Assembly (NCBI GenBank): GCA_025766275.1
Contig: JAFKAC010000185.1
Span: forward strand, 1 to 64,000
DNA from: Lactarius indigo
Taxonomy: Eukaryota > Basidiomycota > Agaricomycetes > Russulales > Russulaceae
Reading direction: 5' to 3'
Length of the DNA: 64,000 nt
Shown: piece after piece, positions 23,297 through 33,907 of the stretch
Layout: each line of letters starts with the position of its first letter
Numbering within the stretch: the first letter of the stretch is position 1
Translations under genes and position numbers: made by a program
Notes under the pieces: generated by a model
Seen by the model: the letters and a program-made list of their open reading frames with translations, nothing else
Databases searched by the model: none
What the model was told of the DNA's origin: nothing

Positions 23297-24946
23297 ATGG
23301 CTCTCACCAGCTGAAGTTGAACCCAGTTTGTCCAGGAATACCTGGAACGACACCCACACGATGACCTCTGACCCTCAATCAAAGGAACTGCCCTCTGGAG
23401 AAATACCCCACACAACAAGGGATACTACGTCTACAACCCTGACAAACTCTCATACGAACCCATCGAGTATATCGAGGATCAGCACATCTGGGCCTACGTT
23501 GCCTACTCTGATTCAAAACACTCCTGGTACTCATATAAACCAGTCCCTGCACACCTCGGATTAGGACCTGGAAAAGGCCACATCCAAGCCATCAACACTG
23601 ACTCAGACGTTGAAGAACCCGCATCAGAACCAGACTCCGACTCAGAAAACAACCCTACCCTTACCCCCACCATCCAAAGGCCAGTCGACTTCGCATCATA
23701 TGCCAACATGTCCGCCACCCAACTCTCCACCACTCTCACCACCGCCCAACCCTCAGGAAGCTCCCAACCTGCAGGAGCCTCATCAGCGAATCCTTCAGGT
23801 AGTGGAGGACATTCTCTGGGAGGAAGTATGCTGGCAGGTGGAGGAGGCCCTCTAGGAAGCGCAGGAGGCCATCATGGAGGCGGTGCACCTGGAGGTGGAG
23901 GCGGTGTGCCTGGAGGTGGAGGTGGCACGCCTGGAGGTGCAGCAGGCACTGGAGGTGCAGCAGCAGGAGCCCCGAATGGATTACTCAGAGGGAATCCTCC
24001 TCCCGAGTTTACTGGAGACCAAGAATCCAGTCAAGCATTTCTCAACGCCTTCTCCCTCTATCAAGGAATGAACCCAAGCGTTCAGCAATTAACCCTCCCA
24101 TACTCTTGAGCGATGACCCTCCTTTCCTACATCAGAGGGCCGTTGGTGGACGATTGGGTAGAAGAACAAATTCAATGGCTAGTAGATCAATTAGCAGGAG
24201 GAGTGGCCATGAACGCAGAAAACTTGTGGAACAACATAGAAATGCGCTTCATTCAGGCATACACCGACACCACTCAACAGCAAAAAGCCCAGCATGCCAT
24301 TCAAACTCTTCGGATGGAAAAAGAAGATATCAACACATACATCGCCAAGTTCTCAAACAAGGCAAACAAGGCCAGATACAATAAGGATGAAGCCACCACC
24401 TTGGAAATCTTCCAGAAAGGATTACCAAATGCCCTCGTGGTCAACGCAATCAAGTTCCACCACCCAATAACATGGGACGATTGGAAGGCGGCAGTCACCC
24501 TCCAACAAGCCGAATACCTTCTCCTTAAAGATAAACTCACCAAGGGGAAGAATGCCAAAAGAGGAGGAGCCTCCCGCAATCAATGGCTGTCCACCTTAAA
24601 CAAAAACAGAGATCTGAATGCAATGGATGTCAGTCGCACTCGAGCCCGCACTGCAATGACAGACGATGAGAAAAAATAGCTTTAAAAGGAAGGAAGGTGC
24701 TTCCGATGCCGTGGCCAAGGCCACATCTCCCACTTCTGCCCACAAAAACCAGCAGTAACGGCCAAAACTGTGGACGCCACCACCACTCCAACGATGGCCA
24801 CAATTTCCATGACGGCTTCACAACCCCTCTCAAATGAAGAGCAAGCGGAGGCACAAGTTGCTGCCCTCTTTGCCCAAATCCCCAAATTTCGTGAACTCAT
24901 GGTGGACAAGTTATTTGGACAGAAAAAGGATTTTCTGAACGCTTGA
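23297..24946 (+). pseudogene. gag of gypsy B2, with TGA stops
   Basis: The ATG at 23297 starts MALTS and hits TGA twice at once, where B1 and B3 have CGA. The rest keeps the family plan: acidic Pro-rich part, Gly-rich tract (about 23850-23960), capsid core (24113-24540; MTLLSYIRGPLVDDWVEEQI) and CCHC knuckle CFRCRGQGHISHFC (about 24700-24741). Other stops are a TGA near 24107 and a TAG near 24677 just before the knuckle. It ends TGA at 24944-24946 with pol overlapping in the -1 frame. Apart from the stops, the frame holds over nearly the whole length, so decay is recent relative to insertion. Confidence 0.9.
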
Positions 24947-25338
24947 ACCTGGCAGCCTGGGCTAGAGCATTAAAACTTAGTGTGTACAATAGCAGATTCC
25001 GATCTATGCGAATTCCAGTACTTTTCAAATCTGCACATGCAACGGCCAAACAAAACATTCTTATTGACTCTGGAGCGACCGACAATTTCATAAGCACAAA
25101 CCTTCTAAAGCAATTGAACATTGCCTGGTTGGCCACAGAACAACCTATCAAGATATGGAACATAGATGGAACCCATAATCAAGGAGGAGAAATCACCTCC
25201 TTCACCGATCTAACTGTAAAAACAGGGGGAAAAACCCAGAACCTCTGATTCCTTATCACCGATCTTGGAAATGACGAAGTCATCCTGGGATACCCTTGGT
25301 TTACAGCCTTTGAACCAAAATTCCATTGGCGAGATGCC

Positions 25339-25955
25339 TGATGAACAGCATAGACATAACCAATACTCACAGTGACAAAGTAGACTGTGGTGAGATACTG
25401 GAGGCAGCTGAATAGCAGCAGAGGGTTGTGTCAAGCAGGTGAAGCAAGATAGTTGTCCAGCACACAAGCAGTGAGAACTGATAATATACATTGAGAGACA
25501 AGAGGCTTACCTGGCACACAAGCAGTGAGAACTGATGTGGACCAGGGGCGTACATGGTACTCTACTTATACTCCTACAGAGGGTGACAGTAGTACAAGGT
25601 AAGTAACGCTAGTCACAGAATACAAAGGTGCTATTGTTCTACAAAGGGACAAAGGAGTGGACGCTTTGAGAACAAGGGAAAGGAGAACAAGGAGAGTCCA
25701 GAACTAGATGATATCATACTGACATCATAATAAAGATAATACTAAGTAAAGAACAAAGGCGTTGAGTACAACGCAGAGTCCAGACACATGATGTCATAGA
25801 AGTACAGTGATGTCATATGTGATGCAATGATAAGTCCAGATTGTACAGATCAAACAGTATCTAATCTACAAGTCCTGTATATCTAATCTAAAGCAGTCCA
25901 TGCTGCAAGTCCGGTCTGTACAAGCCGCTAAGTGCACAAGGGTCACTTATCAACA
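25339..25955 (-). mobile_element. Family D solo LTR, copy 1 (ATGCC duplication)
   Basis: The 617-bp unit starts TGATGAACAGCA and ends CACTTATCAACA on +, so on the minus strand it is TGTTGATAAG...GTTCATCA. It is flanked by ATGCC on both sides (25334-25338 and 25956-25960). TATAAGTA on the minus strand suggests this orientation. No internal D sequence is in the window. Confidence 0.9.
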
Positions 25956-28705
25956 ATGCCACCCTGGATGAGGAGTTCCAACCAGTGGTAATCACCAGCC
26001 TTAATTTGTCAGATGAAGCCATGCCTATGGAAGCTACCATTAAGGCATTGGAGACATACCAACTTGACGAATTGGCTTGGGAACAACTAGAAAAAGGAGA
26101 AGACCCGTGCATCCAACTACGAAAAATGACAACGGCGTTGGAATTAGCACAACAAGAAGCCACCAAAAAACCCCAGAAGACCTTCAAAGAAATGGTCCCT
26201 GAGGAATACAGAAGACACCGCAAAGTCTTCAGTGAGGAAGCCTCCCAACACTTCCCTCCTTCACAAACTTGGGACCATGCCATCGATCTAGTCCCAAATG
26301 CCCCTGAGACTATGGATTGTAAAGTGTACCCACTCACAATCCCTGAAACTGAGAAATTGTCAGAATTCATGACCGAGCACCTGGACAAAAAATATATCCA
26401 ACCGTCAAAGTCTCCTTATGCATCTCCCTTTTTCTTCATCAAAAAGAAGGATGGGAAGCTGCATCTGGTACAAGATTACTGCCGTCTTAATGAACTCACT
26501 GTGAAGAACCACTATCCACTCCCCCTAATCCCCGAACTCATCGATAGGATTCGAGAAGCACGGCTCTATTCCAAGCTCGATATCCGATGGGGGTATAATA
26601 ACATTCAAATCAAACCAGGGGACAAATGGAAAGCGGCGTTCAAAACTAATCAGGGACTATTCGAACCCCAAGTCATGTTCTTCAGCCTTACCAACTCCCC
26701 CAGTACCTTCCAAACCATGATGGACACCATATTCCAGGAGTTGGTATTGACAGGAGAAGTCATCGTCTATATGGATGATATCCTAATCGCAACAGCAGAT
26801 GATTGCGCCCACCACAGACAAGTGTTACACCACGTCCTGGACCTCTGCAATGAACATGATTTATACATCAAACCAGAAAAATGCGTATTTGAGGTCTATG
26901 AAGTGGAATATCTGGGGTTGATCATTGGGTATGGCAAGTTGCGGATGGACCCAGTGAAGGTGCAAGGCATATGAGACTGAAAGGCGCCGAAATCCCTGAA
27001 AGAAGTGCAAGCCTTCCTAGGCTTTTGCAATTTTTATTGATGATTCATAAGGGGATTCTCCACGATAGCAAGACCGCTCCACGACCTTACAAAAAAGGAT
27101 GTACCTTGGGATTGGACAGATGCCAGACAGAAGGCATTCAATACCATCAAAGAATGAATTAGTTCTGAGCTGGTACTTCTATTCCCAAAATTAGACCAAC
27201 CCTTCAAAATCGAGGTGGATGCCTCTAGCTACGCCCTAGGAGCAGTATTAAACCAAAAATGGGAAGACCAAAAGACACATCTGGTTGCGTTCTATTCCGA
27301 ATCACTAACAGAGGCAGAACGCAACTATGATATCTATGACAGGGAATTATTGGCCATTGTCAAAGCCCTACAAACTTGGCACACGTATCTGATCAGCTCT
27401 CCCCACCTGATAACCATTCACATGGACCATGCCAACCTTCAGTACTGGAAGGAACCAAGAAAGATCAATCAACACATAGTGTGAGAATTCCAAGAGCTTT
27501 CCAAGTACAACTTCGTACTCAAACATATCCCCAGCACCAAAAATACCCAGGCAGACTCCTTATCAAGATGCCCTGATTACGACGATGGTACAACAGATAA
27601 CGATCACGTTATGGTACTACTGGAAGAGGTGTTCCTAAAAATCACCCAGACAGCCATGCATGACATGGACATGTGGACCCAAATAGCACAAAGTATGGAC
27701 GAAGCAACGCTTCTTCCATGGATCAAACCCCACAACCTAAAGAAACACAATAGGTTGTGGTGGAAAGGCGACACTCTTGTTGTTGTGGGAAACAATGATC
27801 TTAAACGGGGAGTAATCACCTTTTTCCACAACACTCCAAGCGCCGGACACCCAGGAATTGCAAACACCCTGGAACTAGTACAACGTGATTTCTGGTGGCC
27901 AAACATGTGAAAGGACGTGGAAGCCTATGTCAAAGGATGTGCCACATGCCAAAGCAACAAGATCAACTCCCATTGACAAAAGCCACACTTATTTCCCATC
28001 ACCACAGACCCCTCAGCTGAACCCTTTGAAGTAGTGGCCATGGACTTCATAGTCAAACTCCCGATGTCAAACGGATTTGACTCAATTCTCACCATCACCA
28101 ATCACGACTGCTCGAAGGCAGCAATATTCATCCCCTGCAACAAAACTATAATGTCAGAAGGAGTGGCCAAACTCTATCTTCAACATGTATACCCTCATTA
28201 CAGCCTACCCCAAAAAATCATATCCGACTGAGACCCCTGATTTGCATCTACCTTTATGAGGCAGCTGTGCAACACTCTGGGGATACAACAAAACATATCA
28301 TCGGCATACCACCCTCAAACTGACGGCCAGTCAGAACACACCAACCAATGGCTGGAACAATATTTACGACATTGGTGCAATGTAAGACAAGACAATTAGG
28401 CGGAAGTCTTGCCTATGGCACAATTTGCACATAACTCCTGGACGAACGCTATGACCAAACATTCCCCATTCTCACTCATTATGGGGTGGGAACCATGGAC
28501 AACGTGGAACCCCAAACCGTCTAGCTGCCCAGCAGTGGACCAACAACTGGAGGACCTATTGGTACTCAGACAACATGCCCAAGATAGCATCAAACACGTG
28601 CAATATCTCATGGCGCAACAAGGCAAAATGGGGTTCACACCTTATCAGTAAGGGGACCAGGTATGGCTAGAAGGAACAAATCTCCGTACCTTCTACCCCA
28701 CAAGC

Positions 28706-29264
28706 TGATGAACAGCACACAAAGGTAGCATACTCACAGTGGACTAAGAGGACTGTGGTGAGATAGGCTGGGTGGCTGGAAAGCAGCAACAGGAGTCAAG
28801 CAGGGTAAAGCAAGAGTGTCTGGCACACAAACAGTGAGAACTGATGTGGACCAGGAGCGTACATGCTACTCTACTTATACACTTTCTGGGAGTGACACTA
28901 TACAAGGGATGTAACACAAGTCACGTACTACAAGACAGTTATTGTTCTACAAACGGACAAAGGAGTGGACGTTCTGAGAACAAGGACAGAAGGAACAAGG
29001 AGAGTCTAGAAGTAAGTGATATCATAATGACATCATAATAAGGATAGAACAAAAAGAGAACAAAGAAAGATACAAGAACGCGTAGTACAATGAACAGTCT
29101 GGATATGTCCATATGATGTCACTGTACATGATGTCATAGATAAAGAAGTCCGAGATTGTACAGATCAAATCTAATCTAAAGCGGTCCTAATTAATCTACA
29201 GCAGTCCGTATCTGTAAGTCCGGTCCATTAGAGCTGCTAAGTGCACAAGGGTCACTTATCAACA
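28706..29264 (-). mobile_element. Family D solo LTR, copy 2 (CAAGC duplication)
   Basis: The 559-bp unit has the same ends as copy 1 and is flanked by CAAGC at 28701-28705 and 29265-29269. It splits the B2 integrase C-terminal region (TSKLAPKRYRPFKI continues after it). Confidence 0.9.
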
Positions 29265-29691
29265 CAAGCAAACTTGCCCCAAAAAGATACAGACCATTCA
29301 AAATCATCAAGGTTCTATCAGACATTTCCTATGAACTCAAACTCCCTGCATCATGGAAGATCCACCCTGTGTTCCATGCAAACCTTCTCACACCATATAA
29401 GGAAATGGAGGTGCACGGTACAAACTTCACCCAACCTCCACCTGACCTTATCAATGGAGAAGAGGAGTATGAAGTGGAGCAAATTGAAGACACCCAGGCA
29501 CAAGGCTGAGGATGCAAACTCCACTTCCTGGTAAAGTGGAAAGGATTCCCCATGAGTGACAACATATGGGAACCTGCAACCAACCTAACACATGCCAAGG
29601 ATGCAATCAGAGATTATTATCGCTTACACCCATCCGCCGAAGGGGCTGGACGAAAGGTATAAAGAAAACACCCCTTGAACAATACCCAAAC

Positions 29692-30237
29692 TGATGAACA
29701 GCAAACATAGAGAGCATACTCAGTGACAAAGGAGACTGTGGTGAGATATGCAGGGATGCTGGAAGCAGAGGTGAGACAGGGAGTTGCAGTTGAAGCAAAG
29801 GGTCTGGCACACAGAGCAGTGAGGAACTGATGTGGACCAGGAGTGTACAAGCCTACTACTTATACTATACAGAGGGGTGACACTACTACAAGAGAAGTAA
29901 GATAGGGTTACACAATACAAGGGACATTGTTCTACATGTGGGACAAAGGAGTGTGCTAATGGAGAACAAGGAGCGCAAAACAAAGAGAGTCCAGACTAAG
30001 ATGATATCATAGTGACATCACAATAAGGATAACACTAGAAAGAGAACAAAGGAAGGAGTACAATGAAGAGTCCGGAGTAGTCCATATGATGTCATTGTAC
30101 AGTGATGTCATAGAAGTCCTAGATTGTACAGATCAAATCAAATCAAATCTAAAGCAGTCCTAGTTAATCTACAGCAGTCCATATCTGTAAGTCCGGTCCG
30201 TTAGAGCCGCTAAGTGCGCAAGGGTCACTTATCAACA
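29692..30237 (-). mobile_element. Family D solo LTR, copy 3 (CAAAC duplication)
   Basis: The 546-bp unit is flanked by CAAAC on both sides (29687-29691 and 30238-30242). It lies between the pol stop and the ORF3 start of B2. Its own duplication shows it is an independent insertion and not the partner LTR of copy 2. Confidence 0.9.
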
Positions 30238-30251
30238 CAAACAACAACGCA

Positions 30252-31727
30252 ATGGCCATCACACCAGTATCCAATACCACCCTTGTCAACATCCTCAGTA
30301 ACCCCCAGCTTGAAGCCACCCTCGAATGAGGGATCATCACTATCGACATATCTGACGTCCCGCGCCTATCGCCACCACCATCAATCCCCCATTCTCCCTG
30401 ATCCACTATGACCATCGACCCCGTCCCCATTATCCCCCGCTCCCTAGAACAGGAGCCAGGAGAGCTCACCCCATCCACGCCTGAGGAGGGCCAATACTCA
30501 CCAACACCCCCTCCACACCAAAGCCCTACTCCCCCACCAGAACCACCCACACAATCACCCCCATCATCTACACCCACCACTCCACCACCACCGCTAGAAC
30601 CCTTTACCCCCATTCATGTTCACACTCCCATTGACTACAACTGGCTGGACTCCCCCACAGAAGATACTGACGACCCTGGAGCCCCCTTTTTCCCAAACAT
30701 CCAAGGGACGCCAAAATACTTCCCATTACAGATCCCACTACCTGACAGAGGGTCCAATACCACGAAGTACATTTACTATCGCAAAGGATTCACCAAGGTA
30801 GTGGGGACAATGGGTGCTAGGCAACCACACTACGGCGAGGAAGTCTACCTTTCAATGCTAAGGCCCAATGTCTCCACACCCCCCTTCACAGCAGAACAGC
30901 TACAGTTTTTCAACCCCCACAACATTCACGCCTGTGCGTTGGATGAGACACTCATTGAGCTGAACTCCCCACATATCACTGCAGAGATAACCAGACTGCG
31001 CACGGGACTCTTAGCACTCAAGGAGCTAGATGAGGAACACGAGCGACTAGAGGAAAACGCGCGCAAGCTTCGGTCGGAGCGGCTCACAGTCGATTTAATG
31101 CTGGCGAGCACCAAGAGACGTCTACAATACATGGGAGCCCTCACCACAATAGCAGACGAGTACGCTCGTATGACAGCACTCCCGGCCCCACTATGCCACT
31201 CCCGATACACCATCCCCTTCTCTCCTCAACGTGGGGGACCGGTCGAATTTCCCTGCCTCACCGACAAGCCTCATCGGCGATGCTGCTATCATTGTAATAG
31301 CTCCCACCACATCATGCACGACTGCCCCACCGGACCCCAACCAGCGTGTCGGCACTGTCAAAGCCAAGAGCATCAATCCAATCAATGCATTTTCTGCCAT
31401 GCAGAAATGGTCACCAAGGTTATCACCACCCACCAGGCGGAGGAACACATATGCCAGGCCATAGCGATGGAGGCTACCACTTCCTTCACAGTACCAGAAC
31501 CACCAATTACCGTTACTGAAACCCAAGGAAGATGGTGTGGACGGTGCTTCCGCACCAACGCCAACCACAACGAAATTTGATGCCCACAGTATGAAATGTG
31601 TTGAAAGTGTGGTGCCCGCGGACCCTTATTTTTCCTCAAAACCCATCACTGCTGCCTGGACATCTCTCCGTGGCCAGAGAATGACCTAGACACTGACATT
31701 TACGACCTTGTTGACCCCAAATCTTGA
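30252..31727 (+). pseudogene. ORF3 of gypsy B2: Pro-rich, coiled-coil, zinc-knuckle protein of unknown role
   Basis: This is a third frame with its own ATG, located between pol and the 3' LTR where some elements carry env. No signal peptide or membrane segment is visible. Order: a short conserved N-terminus (MAITPVSNTTLVNILSN); a Pro-rich region (about 30360-30600); a folded-looking domain with IPLPDRG, YYRKGFTKVVG and QPHYGEEVYL (about 30730-30850). A coiled coil follows (about 30950-31110; LKELDEEHERLEENARKL). Then come two CX2CX4HX4C knuckles, CYHCNSSHHIMHDC (31284-31325) and CRHCQSQEHQSNQC (about 31347-31388), and a further Cys/His cluster (CGRC at about 31540, then CGARGPL). TGA stops near 30327 and 30400, at 31578 and near 31603 match sense codons (often CGA) in sister copies. 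A role in RNA or capsid handling is only a guess from the knuckles. Confidence 0.85.
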
Positions 31728-31761
31728 AGTCGAGTTGACTTCAGATCAGAAGGGGGGGTAA

Positions 31762-32344
31762 TGTTATGAATTCTTTCTGGACTCGTCCTTTGCTTTCTTA
31801 CTATCCCACCCCCAATACTTTATGAGCCCTGTATGACTACGCGGACTTTATGATTACCCGGTTCCTATCGCGTGCCTTGCTTATCGATGTTCTCCTTTGA
31901 TAAAGCTTGACATGTGCTAGTTTCCATCTCATTCTTACTCATGCGCGACCCTGTGTGATTTGCCTTTATTTCCATTATGACTACCCTTTGTTCTTCATAT
32001 GTCCTCCCCTTTATTCCTTAGTCGAGCAATGACACCATCTGTTTGTAGTGGCCATACAGGCCAACATGTACTTAAACCGCGTCTTACCTAGCTTGTACAG
32101 GAGACTAGACTTCTTGTGTAAAACTACACTTGTCTAACATGGACACCTTCGTGCTTTCCTTCGTCTTGTGAACTCTCAGTCCTTGCTAGGCCTTCGCGTC
32201 TTAGCCTTCCTCTATGATCCAAGTGACTAATGTCCTTGTGATCCTTGTGCATCATTCTACTGAAGCCAGGCCTTGGAGCTTGCGCTACCACGATTCGACT
32301 GACTTGGTACAGGTTGTACCTAATGCCCCTGTAGTGGCGTTACA
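31762..32344 (+). repeat. 3' LTR of gypsy B2
   Basis: It starts TGTTATGAATTC directly after the tract AGGGGGGGTAA and ends GTGGCGTTACA. CTCAA follows. It is 583 bp, like the 5' LTR, with no length difference. Confidence 0.93.
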
Positions 32345-33866
32345 CTCAACTTCAGGACTCTGGGTCAACAAGGTCATAGATGTCAGCATCCAGGTCATTC
32401 TCCGGCCAACCTGTCACGTCTGTTGGGCAGAAGTGAGTGCAAAGAAAGAAAAGGGGACCTCACGCTCCACATTTGTGGCACATCTCATACTGCAGGCACC
32501 GGATCTCATTGTGGTTGGCGTTCTGGTTGAAGCATCGTCCACACCATCTGCCCTGGGTGGTGGCTGCAGTAATTGGTGGGGATGGGACGATGAAGGATGT
32601 GGTAGCGTCGGGTGACATTTCCCAATGGATTCGCTCCTCCGCTTGCTGTGTGGTGATGACTTCGGCCACCATTTCTGTGCATTGGAAGATGCACTGGTAG
32701 GATTAGTGATCCTGACTTTGACAGTGTCGACAGGCCAGCCTTGGTCTCGTGGGGCAGTCACGTACTAGATGGTGAGGGCTGTTGCAGTGGTAACACCTCC
32801 GTCAATGAGGTCTATTGGCAAGTCAAGGGAATTTGATGGGCCCTCCACGTCTGGGGGAGAAGGGTATGGCGTAGCGGGAGTGACATAGTGGGGTAGGGAG
32901 TGCTGTAAGGCATGCATATTCATTGGCGATGGTGGTGAGGGCCCCGGTGTATTGTAGGCATCTCTTGGTACTAGCCAGCATAAGGTCTACCATAAGTTGT
33001 TCAGCCCTTAGCTTCCGAGCGTCCTCTTCCAGCTTCTCATGTTTTTCGTCCAGCTCCTTCATAGCCGCAAGCCCAGTATGCAGCCAAGTTATCTCTGCAG
33101 TGAGCTGTGGGGAGTTGAGCTCGATAAGGGTTTCGTCAAGTGCACAGGCACAAATGTCATTGGGGTCGAAGAACTGGAGTTGTTCGGCCGTAATGGGGGG
33201 AGCCAAGACATTGGGGCGCAGGGTAGACAGGTAGACTGTTTCACCATAGTGTGGTTGCTGTGCCCCCATCACTCCCACTACCTCGGTGAATCCTTTGTGA
33301 TAGTAGATATACTTCACAATATCGAATCCACCTTCGGGTTGTGGGATCTGAAGGGGGTAGTATTTTGGTGAGCCTGGAGTGTTTGGGAAGAAGGGGGCCC
33401 CCGGGTCGTCAGTTTCTTCAGTGGGGGAGTCTGGTTGGTCATAGTTGATAGGGGTGTGAACTCAGACAGGGGTGAATGGTTCTAAGGGTGGTGGTGGGGT
33501 AGAGGGTGTCAATGATGGAGGGGAAGGTATGAGTGGTTCTGGCGGGGGAGTGAGAGTTCGTCGGGGTGGTTCAGGTGTGGTAGGGGGTGGTGTTTGTGTG
33601 TTTGGAGGAGGAGTTGGCAAATATTGGCCTTCTTTGGGTGTAGATGGGGTGAGCTCCCTTGGTTCTCGTTCGGGGGAACGAGGGATGATGGGTACAGGGT
33701 TGATGGTCATAGTGGATTGGGGGGAGTCGGTGGCTGGTGGTGGTGGTGATAGGTGGGGAATGTCGGTGAGGTTGATAACGACAACTCCTTGTTCGAGGAA
33801 CAAGTCAAGCTCGGGGTTGTCAAGGATATTGACGAGGGTGGTGTCTGAGATTGGGGTAGAAGTCAT
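32345..33866 (-). pseudogene. ORF3 of gypsy B3 (tail continues at 22685-22654)
   Basis: The ATG near 33866 starts MTSTPISDTTLVNILDN about 40 bases after the pol stop. The Pro-rich part runs to about 33470. The LP/YG domain (33317-33190; KGFTEVVGVMGAQQPHYGET) is followed by the coiled coil (about 33080-32990; MKELDEKHEKLEEDARKLRA). The knuckles CYHCNSPHHLVRDC and CRHCQSQDH-stop-SYQC lie near 32800-32690, and the C-terminal Cys/His cluster CGRCFNQNANHNEIRC is near 32540. A few TGA and TAG stops and a late frameshift are present. B2 is inserted just before its end. Confidence 0.85.
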
Positions 33867-33907
33867 GGTATTGCATTGCTAATGGGTCGGGTGGAGGGGC
33901 TCTTCCT

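Larger units (their letters stand above)
24910..29660 (+). pseudogene. pol of gypsy B2, split by two family D solo LTRs
   Basis: The order matches B1. The protease LIDSGATDNFIS is near 25061. The first D LTR (25339-25955) is inserted in the linker. The RT (about 26200-26970) has QPSKSPYASPFFFIKKKDGK and VIVYMDDILIAT at 26761-26796. RNase H has EVDASSYALG (27208). The integrase has CATCQSNK (27940), MDFIVKLP (28038), SD-stop-DP (28225; TGA for Arg) and DGQSEHTNQW (28322). The second D LTR is at 28706-29264. The chromodomain lies at about 29461-29580 ([13 protein letters not shown], then FLVKWKGFP). TGA stops occur at 25246 and 26971, among others, mostly where sister copies have CGA, CAA or TGG. 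Confidence 0.92.
22686..32344 (+). mobile_element. Ty3/gypsy chromovirus B2, full length with CTCAA duplication, carrying three solo LTRs
   Basis: The LTRs 22686-23268 and 31762-32344 are both 583 bp and are flanked by CTCAA at 22681-22685 and CTCAA at 32345-32349. It landed only about 30 bases from the 3' LTR of B3, just inside the polypurine tract. Gag, pol and ORF3 are on +. Three family D solo LTRs (25339, 28706 and 29692) interrupt the protease-RT linker, the integrase-chromodomain linker and the pol-ORF3 gap. Confidence 0.95.

Noticed and set aside
28706..30237. D copies 2 and 3 as the two LTRs of one element around 427 bp
   Set aside because: The sequence between is B2 pol, and each copy has its own 5-bp duplication.
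30252..31727. ORF3 as an env-like gene
   Set aside because: It has no signal peptide, membrane segment or cleavage motif; zinc knuckles and coiled coil point to an internal protein.
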